64,000 bases of DNA from Lactococcus garvieae (GTDB lineage: Bacteria; Bacillota; Bacilli; Lactobacillales; Streptococcaceae). Location of the stretch: NCBI RefSeq assembly GCF_016027715.1, contig NZ_CP065691.1, positions 1,955,954-2,019,953 on the forward strand, written 5' to 3'. Position 1 is the stretch's first letter. Every line of letters begins with the position of its first letter. Made by a program: the position numbers and the translations under genes. The notes under the pieces were generated by a model, which worked only from the letters and a program-made list of their open reading frames with translations, was not told the DNA's origin and did no database searches. Below, piece by piece: positions 53,316-60,970 of the stretch.

Positions 53316-54680
53316 TTATAAATCTACTGGTTTTTCTTTGCGAAGATATGAAACAATACCAAAGATAACAATCCAAATTGCAGAACCAATAGCAGGTATG
53401 CGCGTATCTTTAAAGAAGAAGAGCGAGATAAAGATTAGGCTAAAAGCGAAGATTGTTACTGGAACTAAGACAGTCGGCATAGGAACTTTGAAGCCGTCTT
53501 TCATATATTCACTTGATTTGCGATATTTTGTATAAGCAATCAAGGTCATGATGTAGACAATCAAGAATAGATTTGTAGCGACACTTGTAATAAATACAAA
53601 CCCGTTCGACACCCCAGGAATAAGTGAAATAAAGGGAGCCAAGAATATCAAGGCTGCTGTAAAGAAGAGCGCATTCGTTGGTATTCCATTTTTAGAAAGT
53701 TTGGTGAAAGGCTGTAATGCCTTATCTCCATGTAATTTTGAAAGGGAGAAAAGATTACGTGTTGTTGAAAAGAGGGCAGAGTTAAGAGCAGAAGCTGCTG
53801 AAGTTAATACAACAAAGTTAATAAGAGCTGCTGCCCACTTAAAGCCGATCAAATCAAAAACCATAACAAAGGGTGACTGATCTGCGGGTATATCTGTCCA
53901 GTGGTAAATTGACATAATCGCAGTCAATGCACCAATGTAGAAAATTAAAATACGAATGGGGATTTGATTGATGGCTTTTTTAAGGGTTGGACGAGGATCC
54001 AAAGTTTCTGCTGCAGTCATACCGATAAATTCCATCGCTACAAAGGCAAACATAACCATTTGGAAGCTTCCGATAAAGTTAGAAATTCCATTAGGGAAGA
54101 ACGAGAAGCCCTTGGTTACATTACTTAAGCTTACGGCATTTCCATCGGCCTGAAAACCACTAAAAGCCATAACAACAGCCGCAACGATTAACCCAACGAT
54201 GGCCACGATTTTTATCATTCCAAACCAAAACTCAGTTTCACCAAAGAAGCGCGCATTTAAGGTGTTTAAAGCTGTTAATGCCACAAGGATGATTGTTTCG
54301 GTAAGCCAGACTGGTACACTAGGCAACCAAAACTGGATGTAGACCCCAACAGCAGTTAACTCTGCCATAGCCATGAAGATAACAACCAGCCAATAAGACC
54401 ATTGAATAAAGTATCCGGCTTTGTTACCTAGATAACGGCTAACAAAATTGAGGAAAGAATGTTGCTCAGGGTCCATATAAAGCATCTCACCGATTGCTCG
54501 GAGCAAGACAAACATTAATGCGCCAATAATGATATAAATCAGTAGTATGGATGGGCCAGTCATACTGATAGACTGCCCAGCTCCTAAGAAGAGACCTGTT
54601 CCGATAGTTCCCGCGATTGCAATAAGCTGAATGTGACGATTTTTCAGACCTCTCTGGGTCTGATTGTTTTCATTATTCAT
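53316..54680 (-). CDS. Amino acid permease (APC superfamily, AAT family)
   Basis: A 454-aa secondary carrier with about 12 spans. The N-terminal GLKNRHIQLIAIAGTIGTGLFLGAG is the AAT signature, and the middle contains FVAMEFIGMTAAETLDPRPTLKKAINQIP. Proton-driven uptake of an amino acid is expected. Lactococci have several such carriers (serine, aromatic, branched-chain and others), and the sequence alone does not pick one. AGAAAGG lies before the ATG on the minus strand. A structured 300-nt region precedes the gene and may be its leader. Confidence 0.88.
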   Translation of the reverse strand: MNNENNQTQRGLKNRHIQLIAIAGTIGTGLFLGAGQSISMTGPSILLIYIIIGALMFVLLRAIGEMLYMDPEQHSFLNFVSRYLGNKAGYFIQWSYWLVVIFMAMAELTAVGVYIQFWLPSVPVWLTETIILVALTALNTLNARFFGETEFWFGMIKIVAIVGLIVAAVVMAFSGFQADGNAVSLSNVTKGFSFFPNGISNFIGSFQMVMFAFVAMEFIGMTAAETLDPRPTLKKAINQIPIRILIFYIGALTAIMSIYHWTDIPADQSPFVMVFDLIGFKWAAALINFVVLTSAASALNSALFSTTRNLFSLSKLHGDKALQPFTKLSKNGIPTNALFFTAALIFLAPFISLIPGVSNGFVFITSVATNLFLIVYIMTLIAYTKYRKSSEYMKDGFKVPMPTVLVPVTIFAFSLIFISLFFFKDTRIPAIGSAIWIVIFGIVSYLRKEKPVDL

Positions 54681-54810
54681 AAAAACCTTTCTGTAATTTT
54701 ATATACAATTATATATATTATCAGTTAATTATATCTTTTTTGAATTAATTTAGCAAGATTTTTTGAGATCGACTTTTTTTGAAGAGTAAAAAGTTTCGTA
54801 TTGAGTAAAT

Positions 54811-54940
54811 GAGGGACGCTGTTTTTTAATGAAAAATTGCTGCGTCCGTCACCCGTCTAGTCGTGAACGTACAAACGTGAAGCCCAATCAGGCTTTACAA
54901 GAGTCTTGCGCCCTCCTCAGGGGAAAATAAGCGTGCCAGG
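54811..54940. ncRNA. Unassigned structured region between the permease gene and ylbF
   Basis: The 306-nt gap 54681-54986 holds no gene. A G+C-richer segment forms hairpins: GGACGC with GCGTCC (54814-54819, 54842-54847), ACGT with ACGT (54867-54870, 54875-54878), AAGCC with GGCTT (54880-54884, 54891-54895), CAAG with CTTG (54898-54908) and CCCT with AGGG (54911-54922). It could be a leader of the permease (minus strand) or an independent small RNA. No class was recognised. Confidence 0.4.
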
Positions 54941-54971
54941 TCGTAATTACTGAATATCGTGTCATGGGTTG

Positions 54972-54980
54972 TGTTATAAT
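54972..54980 (+). promoter_or_regulatory. Extended -10 of ylbF, 6 nt before the ATG
   Basis: TGT-TATAAT, then AAGTAT and the ATG at 54987, without a Shine-Dalgarno. Confidence 0.55.
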
Positions 54981-54986
54981 AAGTAT

Positions 54987-55361
54987 ATGTTAATCATAAA
55001 TGAACAATTGTTTGAAATTGATGATTTAATAGATGTTTTGGTCAAAGACTTTTTAGACTTGCCTCAGGTTGCTGCCTATCGAAAATTAAAGGCTGAATTT
55101 GAAGCGGATCAGAACTTGCAGGATAATTTACGTACACTTACAGAAAATCAAGATTATATCGCTTATCGGCCCGAACTTGCACAGTTGAAGAAGGATATCC
55201 TGCTTAATGACAAGGTATATCATCTGCGTGTTGCCGAAAACGATTTGCAAGAGCTTTTGTCTAATCTAACAAAAGATATTACTGCATCAATTTCCAAACA
55301 CATTTTTGTAGATGAAAATTTACCCTTAAAAGGAGGGAATCGACATGAACGACATCACTGA
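54987..55361 (+). CDS. ylbF: YlbF family regulator (RNase Y-associated type)
   Basis: A 124-aa all-alpha protein of the YlbF/YmcA (Com_YlbF) family. In Bacillus these form the Y-complex that modulates RNase Y, competence and biofilm formation. The helical segment AYRKLKAEFEADQNLQDNLRTL and LLNDKVYHLRVAENDLQELL are family-like. The ATG at 54987 is preferred over an upstream TTG because the latter lies inside the -10 box. It overlaps ylbG by 17 nt. Confidence 0.82.
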   Translation: MLIINEQLFEIDDLIDVLVKDFLDLPQVAAYRKLKAEFEADQNLQDNLRTLTENQDYIAYRPELAQLKKDILLNDKVYHLRVAENDLQELLSNLTKDITASISKHIFVDENLPLKGGNRHERHH

Positions 55362-55701
55362 TCAAGAAATAAAAGAAAGTAAGTCAGAAGATAGAGAAGT
55401 ACGCCCTTTGGATAAGCAATCAAGGGTTGCTCTTTTTGTCTATTGCAATTCTTACAAAGGCAACAGACAGTTAGGGCACTATGGGGATCTGAGTTACACA
55501 AGTCGCAAGGCACACTATAGTCTTTTATATGTAAATGAAGAAGAAGCTGAGACTACAATAAAAAAACTCAAAGAACTAAAATTTGTGAAGAGAGTAAGAC
55601 GCGGTCATTTGAAAGATCTTAACAAAAACTTTTCGGAAGCTTTTGCAGAAACAAATGCCGAGATTAAAGGACAGCTTGAAGCTGCCTTGGCTAAATTGTA
55701 A
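55345..55701 (+). CDS. ylbG: YlbG family protein (DUF2129)
   Basis: A 118-aa cytoplasmic protein. A charged N-terminal extension of about 25 residues precedes the DUF2129 core: ALFVYCNSYKGNRQLGHYGDLSYTSRKAHYSLLYVN. The family is widespread in Firmicutes and regularly adjacent to ylbF, but its biochemical role is not known. AAAAGGAGGG lies inside the end of ylbF. Confidence 0.88.
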   Translation: MNDITDQEIKESKSEDREVRPLDKQSRVALFVYCNSYKGNRQLGHYGDLSYTSRKAHYSLLYVNEEEAETTIKKLKELKFVKRVRRGHLKDLNKNFSEAFAETNAEIKGQLEAALAKL

Positions 55702-55751
55702 CCACTAATATTGCTTTTTTAGACACCGGAGGTGTTTGAGAATAAGATATA

Positions 55752-55778
55752 AAAAAACTGCCCTTAGGCAGTTTTTTC
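55752..55778. terminator. Bidirectional terminator between ylbG and the SpxH-like gene
   Basis: AAAACTGCC (55754-55762) pairs with GGCAGTTTT (55767-55775) around CTTA. Confidence 0.9.
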
Positions 55779-56282
55779 AATGCGACGAAGATAATTTTGA
55801 ACAATCGTTTGCGTGCAACCTTCAATATGTAAGCATTCCGTCTCTGTATAGACTAATGTAGAAGGGACTTGTGTGAACTCATTCTTATAAAATTCTTGAG
55901 CATTTTTCATCATTTGTTTTTTGGCAAATTGACGGTGCGTGATAAAATCAGCTGTTGTCAGTCCCATATCTGAGAGTATCTCCTGGCGCATTTGATTATT
56001 ATAATCAAGAACACTGTTGTGTTTCAGTTTGTCTTGCAGTGTTAAAAGGAATTTTCGCCCGTATTTTCGCCCGTGCAGATTGATAGTCAAAAAGTCTGAA
56101 GAGAGTTTTTGTAGACGGTCAAAACTGGCATTGAGGTTCTCAATATTTCGAGGCATCTCACTGTTATCACGTAATTCTTTAGCTGCTGCGAGGGTAGCTA
56201 TAGGGTAGAGGTACCAGCTATGAGAATCAAATTCGGAAAATTGATCGAGAATAGGAGTGAAAAAATGATGAATGTCATACAT
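55764..56282 (-). CDS. Small DsbA-like protein, probable YjbH/SpxH-type adaptor
   Basis: A 172-aa protein. The central LHGRKYGRKFLLTLQDKL and the later VPSTLVY resemble the short DsbA-fold proteins of lactic acid bacteria related to YjbH, the adaptor that delivers Spx to ClpXP. The CxxC motif of an oxidoreductase is absent; the only Cys pair is near the end (ECLHIEGC). The order SpxH-like, CYTH, RelQ, NadK, RluD follows the Bacillus yjbH-yjbO neighbourhood, which supports the call. The 152-nt gap to the CYTH gene holds no other gene. Confidence 0.55.
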   Translation of the reverse strand: MYDIHHFFTPILDQFSEFDSHSWYLYPIATLAAAKELRDNSEMPRNIENLNASFDRLQKLSSDFLTINLHGRKYGRKFLLTLQDKLKHNSVLDYNNQMRQEILSDMGLTTADFITHRQFAKKQMMKNAQEFYKNEFTQVPSTLVYTETECLHIEGCTQTIVQNYLRRIEKTA

Positions 56283-56410
56283 GAGTGTTTTTATTTTCCT
56301 TATTTAGAATCTTTTATTATTATTTTATCTGTTGAAGTATCCACGAAGTATAGTGTATCAAATTTTAGATATTAGACCAAATTATATGCAAAAGCTTAAT
56401 AATTAGAAGT

Positions 56411-56436
56411 AAAAAAGTGCCAATTTAGCACTTTTT
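56411..56436 (-). terminator. Terminator of the CYTH gene
   Basis: AAAAAGTGC (56411-56419) pairs with GCACTTTTT (56428-56436). It overlaps the 3' end of the minus-strand gene. Confidence 0.8.
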
Positions 56437-57031
56437 ATTGCTTTCTCAGATGGCGTAAGCAATCAAGAAAACGAACAACTTTTGATTTTGAAAAGCGAAA
56501 CTCAATGTGATTTTTCTTCAAGAAGGCTAGAAAATCTTTTTTACCTTGTTCACTGTCTGTAACTTCTAGTTCAAGCTCGTAGTCGGTGTGACCAAGATAA
56601 TCATTTTTATCAAGGGCTGCTAATCCGATAGGAAGTTTTTGTTCATAGCGAATAGTCGTCAAGCTCCCAATTAAGGTGATGCTTTCTACATCAACCCCTC
56701 GCTCTTTCAAAATATCGAGGATTTCACTCAGATCGGTTTCCCCACAGGTGATGTTTTTTTGAGAGAGAAGGTGCTGAGCCTCATCAAGTGTCAGGTCAAT
56801 ATTATGTTCAATATTTCCTACTTGTTGAGGAACCTTGAGTGTCATTTCCGCTGAGCGGTCAAAGGTACGTATGCGCAGAGCTAACTTTTTCTTACGAAGT
56901 GTAAAATCTTGAGAGTCAAGATAATGGTTGGTCTGTCGGACAGGAGTGACGTGTGAAAAGAGAGTTTTCAAACGGTCATACTCCGGCATAGAGAGCATTG
57001 TTTTATGCTCAATTTCTAAGTTTGTGGACAT
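56435..57031 (-). CDS. CYTH domain protein (YjbK-type triphosphate-binding enzyme)
   Basis: A 198-aa tunnel-fold protein. The signature ExExK is EIEHK at residues 6-10, and the charged strands LALRIRTF, EMTLKVPQ, IRYEQKL, ALDKNDYL and DYELELEVTD are in order. CYTH proteins hydrolyse or bind inorganic triphosphate or ThTP; in Firmicutes the gene is consistently near relQ. It is divergent from relQ. Confidence 0.88.
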   Translation of the reverse strand: MSTNLEIEHKTMLSMPEYDRLKTLFSHVTPVRQTNHYLDSQDFTLRKKKLALRIRTFDRSAEMTLKVPQQVGNIEHNIDLTLDEAQHLLSQKNITCGETDLSEILDILKERGVDVESITLIGSLTTIRYEQKLPIGLAALDKNDYLGHTDYELELEVTDSEQGKKDFLAFLKKNHIEFRFSKSKVVRFLDCLRHLRKQ

Positions 57032-57280
57032 TTTTGTTTATAAAAAGATGCTCTGTTTAGATTACTCTTTACAAGATCTCCAAGAGAGACATCCTCCCTT
57101 CTTATTAGAATGATAAATAATCTATTACCTAAAAGTATATCAAAAGCCTGTATCTAAGTAAAGCCAGAGAGGAAACGATGTACGATGACTTCAGGTCTAT
57201 AGTGCAGTTGTAGCAACATTTAACTTCTCTTTTGAATCGCTTAATATAGACGGAGCTGCCTAGTTAATATAAGGGATATA

Positions 57281-57289
57281 TGGTATAAT
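57281..57289 (+). promoter_or_regulatory. Extended -10 promoter of the relQ-nadK unit
   Basis: TGG-TATAAT, 62 nt before the relQ ATG. The 319-nt divergent region 57032-57350 contains no gene, only this promoter and the relQ leader hairpin. Confidence 0.6.
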
Positions 57290-57313
57290 TTAGGGAGACC
57301 TGTAATAAAATAC

Positions 57314-57339
57314 AAAGGAGAATTGACCAGAGGTCAATT
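57314..57339 (+). promoter_or_regulatory. Shine-Dalgarno plus hairpin in the relQ leader
   Basis: AAAGGAG (57314-57320) is followed at once by the perfect stem AATTGACC/GGTCAATT (57321-57328 with 57332-57339), loop AGA. With the stem folded, the ribosome site is 11 nt from the ATG at 57351; unfolded it is 30 nt away. Confidence 0.55.
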
Positions 57340-57350
57340 TGGATAAACAT

Positions 57351-58031
57351 ATGACAGAAAGCACAAAAACTGAATTTAACTGGGAAGAATTTCTTGATCC
57401 GTATGTCCAAACGGTCGGGGAGCTGAAAATCAAACTTCGTGGTGTGCGGAAGCAATTTCTGAAGAAAAAACTTTATTCACCGATTGAGTTTGTGACTGGT
57501 CGAGTGAAACGTCGGGACTCGATTCGGAAGAAGGCAGCGATGCGTGGTTACACTCAAGAAACGATTCGTGAGATGGAAGACATCGCTGGAGTCCGTGTTA
57601 TGGTCCAATTCGTTGATGATGTTTGGGATGTTCTCGAACTTCTCAGAAAACGTAAAGACTTGAAGATTATCGAAGAACGTGATTATATACATAATCAAAA
57701 AGCGAGTGGCTATCGCTCTTATCATGTGGTAATTGAATACCCTATTGATATGATTGAGGGGGCCCAAGTTGTTCTTGCAGAAATTCAGATTCGGACACTG
57801 GCGATGAATTTTTGGGCCACAATCGAGCATTCTCTAAGCTACAAGTATGGGGGAGTTATTCCGGAAGAAGTCCGTGAACGTTTGACGGCTGCAGCACATA
57901 TGGCGGCACAGCTTGATAAGGAAATGGGAGCGATTCGCGAAGATATTCAAGAAGCTCAATTGCTGTTTGACGATCCTCAGGCAAGGCTAGATTATAAAAA
58001 GGAAAACGGAGAAGACAATGAGCTCTGGTAA
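57351..58031 (+). CDS. relQ: Small alarmone synthetase RelQ
   Basis: A 226-aa single-domain GTP pyrophosphokinase making ppGpp/pppGpp. The synthetase core shows SPIEFVTGRVKRRDSI, MEDIAGVRVMVQFVDDV, ERDYIHNQKASGYRSYHVVIEYP and EIQIRTLAMNFWATIEHSLSYKY. There is no hydrolase domain. A TTG at 57339 would add four residues but lies in the leader stem. It overlaps nadK by 14 nt, so the two are translationally coupled. Confidence 0.93.
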   Translation: MTESTKTEFNWEEFLDPYVQTVGELKIKLRGVRKQFLKKKLYSPIEFVTGRVKRRDSIRKKAAMRGYTQETIREMEDIAGVRVMVQFVDDVWDVLELLRKRKDLKIIEERDYIHNQKASGYRSYHVVIEYPIDMIEGAQVVLAEIQIRTLAMNFWATIEHSLSYKYGGVIPEEVRERLTAAAHMAAQLDKEMGAIREDIQEAQLLFDDPQARLDYKKENGEDNELW

Positions 58032-58830
58032 AAAAATCTGGTTAGTCGGAAATTCAAGCGAAAAATCACAGAAGACATTGTCAGAATTAACGGCTCTCTT
58101 ACAAGTTAAAGGCTTTCAGTTTGATAAAGAAAATCCTGAAGTTGTTATCTCTGTAGGCGGAGATGGTACCTTACTCAAGGCCATGCATTTGTATGAACAT
58201 AAGTTAGAGAAAATCCGCTTTGTAGGTGTCCATACGGGTCACCTCGGATTTTATACGGACTTCATGGATACCGATTTGGACAAAGTTGCAGTAGCATTAG
58301 GAACGGAAGAACCTGCGCATGCTGTCCGCTATCCGCTACTCCGTATCCTTGTGAAATTTCAAGACGGATCGGAAAGATTACACTATGCACTGAATGAATC
58401 AACAATCCGTCGCACCTCTAAAACATTGATGGCTGATATTAAAATTTCAGATTTTCTTTTTGAAAAATTTCGTGGGGATGGTTTATCCGTTTCTACCCCG
58501 ACAGGCTCGACAGCTTACAACAAATCTATCGGCGGTGCTGTTTTACATCCGCGTGTTGAAGCGATGCAAATGGCAGAGATAGCAAGCTTAAACAATATCG
58601 TGTATCGAACACTAGGCGCCCCAATGATTGTAGCTAAAAAAGACAGCATTGTTATTAGTCCAGAGGATGTGGAGGACTACAGTGTAACTGTGGATCAATT
58701 AACCTTTAATTACGAAAAAATTGAAGCTATTGAATACAGTATGGACGGTAAGACGATTGCTTTTGTCAATTGTGCCCACACAAGTTTTTGGGAACGGGTG
58801 AAAAATGCTTTTATTGGGGAAGTCGAATAA
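58018..58830 (+). CDS. nadK: NAD kinase
   Basis: A 270-aa enzyme phosphorylating NAD to NADP. The GGDGT motif is at 47-51 (VISVGGDGTLLKAMH), and the NAD-binding GDGLSVSTPTGSTAYNKSIGGAVLHP is complete. It sits in the conserved relQ-nadK-rluD order. The downstream pseudouridine synthase has its own promoter. Confidence 0.96.
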   Translation: MSSGKKIWLVGNSSEKSQKTLSELTALLQVKGFQFDKENPEVVISVGGDGTLLKAMHLYEHKLEKIRFVGVHTGHLGFYTDFMDTDLDKVAVALGTEEPAHAVRYPLLRILVKFQDGSERLHYALNESTIRRTSKTLMADIKISDFLFEKFRGDGLSVSTPTGSTAYNKSIGGAVLHPRVEAMQMAEIASLNNIVYRTLGAPMIVAKKDSIVISPEDVEDYSVTVDQLTFNYEKIEAIEYSMDGKTIAFVNCAHTSFWERVKNAFIGEVE

Positions 58831-58855
58831 GAGCACTACCGATAAACATCAAATA

Positions 58856-58864
58856 TGATATAAT
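58856..58864 (+). promoter_or_regulatory. Extended -10 promoter of the RluA-family gene
   Basis: TGA-TATAAT, 26 nt after the nadK stop. The leader to the GTG at 58974 is about 100 nt and contains ACTCCGACATTTGTTGGAGT (GTTGGAGT pairs with ACTCCGAC, with one G-U pair). Confidence 0.55.
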
Positions 58865-58973
58865 AAAGTTCTGTTCTAGGCAAACTCCGACATTTGTTGG
58901 AGTTTTTAGATGTAGAAAATTGCCTTTCATTGTGATATGTTATGGAACAGTCTTAAAAGGAGAAGTTGAAACA

Positions 58974-59852
58974 GTGGAATTTTCATTTACAAATACAATT
59001 GATAGAAGTACGGTAAAAGCTTTACTCAAGCGTCATGGAGTTTCTAAACGCTTCCTCTCACACATCAAATTTGATGGGGGTGAGATTCTCGTGAACGGTA
59101 TGGAACGCAATGTTCTCTTTCCTTTGCAAGTAGATGATGTTGTCACAATCATTACCCCAGTTGAGCAAGGTACAGATTTGTTAATCCCTGAAGATATTGA
59201 CCCAGAGGTCGTATTTGAAGATGACCATTATTTGATCGTGAATAAACCAGCAGGTCGGACGTCGATTACGGGTCGCTTGCATCCGACAGGTGCCATGTCC
59301 AACATTGTAAAAGGCTACATTGTTCGCAAAAAATATGAAGACCAAACCGTGCATATCATTACACGCTTGGATCGTGATACGAGTGGGTTGATGATTTTTG
59401 CCAAACATAGTCTGGCACATTCTTTGATTGTACATCCTAAATATAAAGACAGTGTAACAAAACGCTATTATGCAATCATTCATGCAGATGATTCCTTACC
59501 AAAATCTGGTGAAATTAATCTTCCGATTGGGCGTGTAGAAACTTCGATAATTGAGCGGCGCGTGACTCCTGACGGAAAGGAAGCCCGTACGAGCTATGAA
59601 GTAGTTGCTGAAAAAAATGGTTTGATGCAACTCGATGTTGTGTTGCATACAGGCAGAACCCATCAGATTCGTGTACATTTTTCACATCTGGGGCATATTC
59701 TAGTAGGAGATGAACTCTATGGAGGCAACCATGATTTAATCGGACGTCAAGCATTGCACTGCCATCACTTACAATTCGTCCATCCCTTTACAGATGAATT
59801 GATTGACATTGAGTTAGAGATGCCCGAAGATATGCAAAAATTAATGCAATAA
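58974..59852 (+). CDS. RluA-family pseudouridine synthase (RluD-like)
   Basis: A 292-aa enzyme converting uridine to pseudouridine in rRNA. The catalytic Asp is in HIITRLDRDTSGL, preceded by YLIVNKPAG and followed by VVLHTGRTHQIRVHFSHLGH. An N-terminal S4-like segment (LKRHGVSKRFLSHIKFDGGEILVNG) is present. The GTG at 58974 has AAAAGGAG 11 nt upstream; longer in-frame versions run back over nadK and the promoter and are rejected. Confidence 0.92.
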   Translation: MEFSFTNTIDRSTVKALLKRHGVSKRFLSHIKFDGGEILVNGMERNVLFPLQVDDVVTIITPVEQGTDLLIPEDIDPEVVFEDDHYLIVNKPAGRTSITGRLHPTGAMSNIVKGYIVRKKYEDQTVHIITRLDRDTSGLMIFAKHSLAHSLIVHPKYKDSVTKRYYAIIHADDSLPKSGEINLPIGRVETSIIERRVTPDGKEARTSYEVVAEKNGLMQLDVVLHTGRTHQIRVHFSHLGHILVGDELYGGNHDLIGRQALHCHHLQFVHPFTDELIDIELEMPEDMQKLMQ

Positions 59853-59854
59853 AT

Positions 59855-59887
59855 AAAAAAACTTCTGCATAGCGGAAGTTTTTTTAT
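59855..59887. terminator. Bidirectional terminator between the pseudouridine synthase and cyclophilin genes
   Basis: ACTTCTGC (59861-59868) pairs with GCGGAAGT (59872-59879) around ATA, with flanking A- and T-runs. Confidence 0.88.
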
Positions 59888-59892
59888 ATTTC

Positions 59893-60645
59893 TTAGAAAT
59901 CCCAGCCTTTGATAATTTTCACAGCAGTGATTTTTACAGGCTTAACAGGGGAAGACTCTTCTTGGGGATTGTTAGGGTTAGTTGTCACTTTACCTGCGGC
60001 AATTTTATCCACAATGTCCATCCCAGAGATAACTTGTCCAAAGACAGTATATTGACCGTCAAGGAAAGGTGAGCCGCCTTTTTGGTATGCATCAATAATT
60101 TTTTGAGGATACTGAGCTGTCGTCAAACCGTCATCAGCAGGTTTGGGGTTTTGAACGATAAAGAATTGTGAACTACTTGTTTCACCTTGGCCACTGTTTG
60201 CAAGAGAAACAGCACCACGAATGTTATAAAGTTGATTAGAAATCTCAGTAGCAAAAGGCTTGTTATCGTTAACAACGGATTTACTACCTGTTCCTTTATT
60301 GCTTGGATCTCCAGTTTGAATCATGAAGTCATCAATCACTCGGAAAAATTCGTTATTCTTGTAGTACCCTTGCTTAGCTAAAGTTAGGAAGTTTTCCACA
60401 GCCATCGGTGCAAGTTTAGGGAAGAGCTTAATGTTAATATTTCCCGCTGTCGTCTGGATTTGAACTTCGGCTTCATCTTTTCCAACTTCAGAAGAGAGCT
60501 GAGGAAGTGCTACATTTTGCAAATCGTTTTTAGCTTCTGTTTTGCTGTCAGAACTATTTGCAAAGTAGAGGAGCCCTCCGATGATAACAATGATGAGAAC
60601 GAGTAGTCCTCCAAAAATAAGATTCGTATTTTTTTTCTTTTCCAT
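59893..60645 (-). CDS. Membrane-anchored cyclophilin-type peptidyl-prolyl isomerase
   Basis: A 250-aa protein. A signal anchor (residues 9-28) has no lipobox Cys, so the enzyme is probably tethered outside by a single span. The cyclophilin domain has FLTLAKQGYYKNNEFFRVIDDFMIQTGDP, AVSLANSGQGETSSSQFFI and the C-terminal YTVFGQVISGMDIVDKIA. It would assist folding of exported proteins. Monocistronic. Confidence 0.92.
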   Translation of the reverse strand: MEKKKNTNLIFGGLLVLIIVIIGGLLYFANSSDSKTEAKNDLQNVALPQLSSEVGKDEAEVQIQTTAGNINIKLFPKLAPMAVENFLTLAKQGYYKNNEFFRVIDDFMIQTGDPSNKGTGSKSVVNDNKPFATEISNQLYNIRGAVSLANSGQGETSSSQFFIVQNPKPADDGLTTAQYPQKIIDAYQKGGSPFLDGQYTVFGQVISGMDIVDKIAAGKVTTNPNNPQEESSPVKPVKITAVKIIKGWDF

Positions 60646-60762
60646 TTCTATATTTTAACATAAATTTATCCGAGACTAAATGACTATGAAAAGTTAATTC
60701 TTGCAAATTATTAAATAAAAGATTATACTAATAAAATAAAATATCAGGAAGGAGAATCACAT

Positions 60763-60810
60763 ATGTTTAAGTTAGCTTCACAATCTCAACATCATCATGT
60801 GCATAGATAA
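60763..60810 (+). CDS. Histidine leader peptide, 15 aa (MFKLASQSQHHHVHR)
   Basis: ATG at 60763 is preceded by GGAAGGAG at good spacing. Four of 15 codons are His (CAT at 60790, 60793, 60796 and 60802), and the frame ends at TAA 60808-60810. A ribosome stalled there for lack of charged tRNA-His would cover the 60801-60808 segment that pairs with 60863-60870, changing the fold that precedes the terminator. Too short for standard gene finders. Confidence 0.85.
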   Translation: MFKLASQSQHHHVHR

Positions 60811-60883
60811 GAGTTGTGTCGTACTTTGGTATAGATGCAACTTTAGAGTCCGCTCGAAAGACATCTATGCCGGTGATTCTCAG

Positions 60884-60920
60884 AAAGACCGGGTAGCTAG
60901 GCTATACGGTCTTTTCTTTT
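60884..60920 (+). terminator. Regulated terminator upstream of the histidine permease gene
   Basis: AAAGACCG (60884-60891) pairs with CGGTCTTT (60907-60914), with an inner TAGC/GCTA stem and a T-rich tail. CCGGT (60870-60874) can pair instead with ACCGG (60888-60892), a possible antiterminator. Confidence 0.88.
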
Positions 60921-60970
60921 GGGCAAAATTATGCTGTAAATGAAATAATGAAATTTTAGAAAGAAAAAAT

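Larger units (their letters stand above)
60646..60970 (+). promoter_or_regulatory. Transcription attenuator region of the histidine permease gene
   Basis: This 325-nt gap contains a promoter (TTGCAA 60701-60706, 17 nt, TATACT 60724-60729), a His-rich leader peptide and an intrinsic terminator. Competing pairings are visible: GCATAGAT (60801-60808) with ATCTATGC (60863-60870), ATAGATG (60831-60837) with CATCTAT (60862-60868), and the leader ribosome site GAGAATCAC (60752-60760) with GTGATTCTC (60873-60881). This is the layout of ribosome-mediated attenuation. Confidence 0.8.

Noticed and set aside
54875-54884. Shared ACGTGAAGCC between 39955-39965 and this position as a repeated element
   Set aside because: Only ten bases match and the surrounding structures differ, so common origin is not supported.
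54811-54940. Possible lysine riboswitch on the minus strand before the permease
   Set aside because: A GAGG...GGCGCAAGA string is reminiscent of the L-box, but the conserved GCCGAAG and 3' CTGG...CTATC parts are missing.
58770-58973. Extended N-terminus of the pseudouridine synthase reaching into nadK
   Set aside because: The extension covers the nadK 3' end and a TGA-TATAAT promoter; the GTG at 58974 has AAAAGGAG upstream and begins the family domain.
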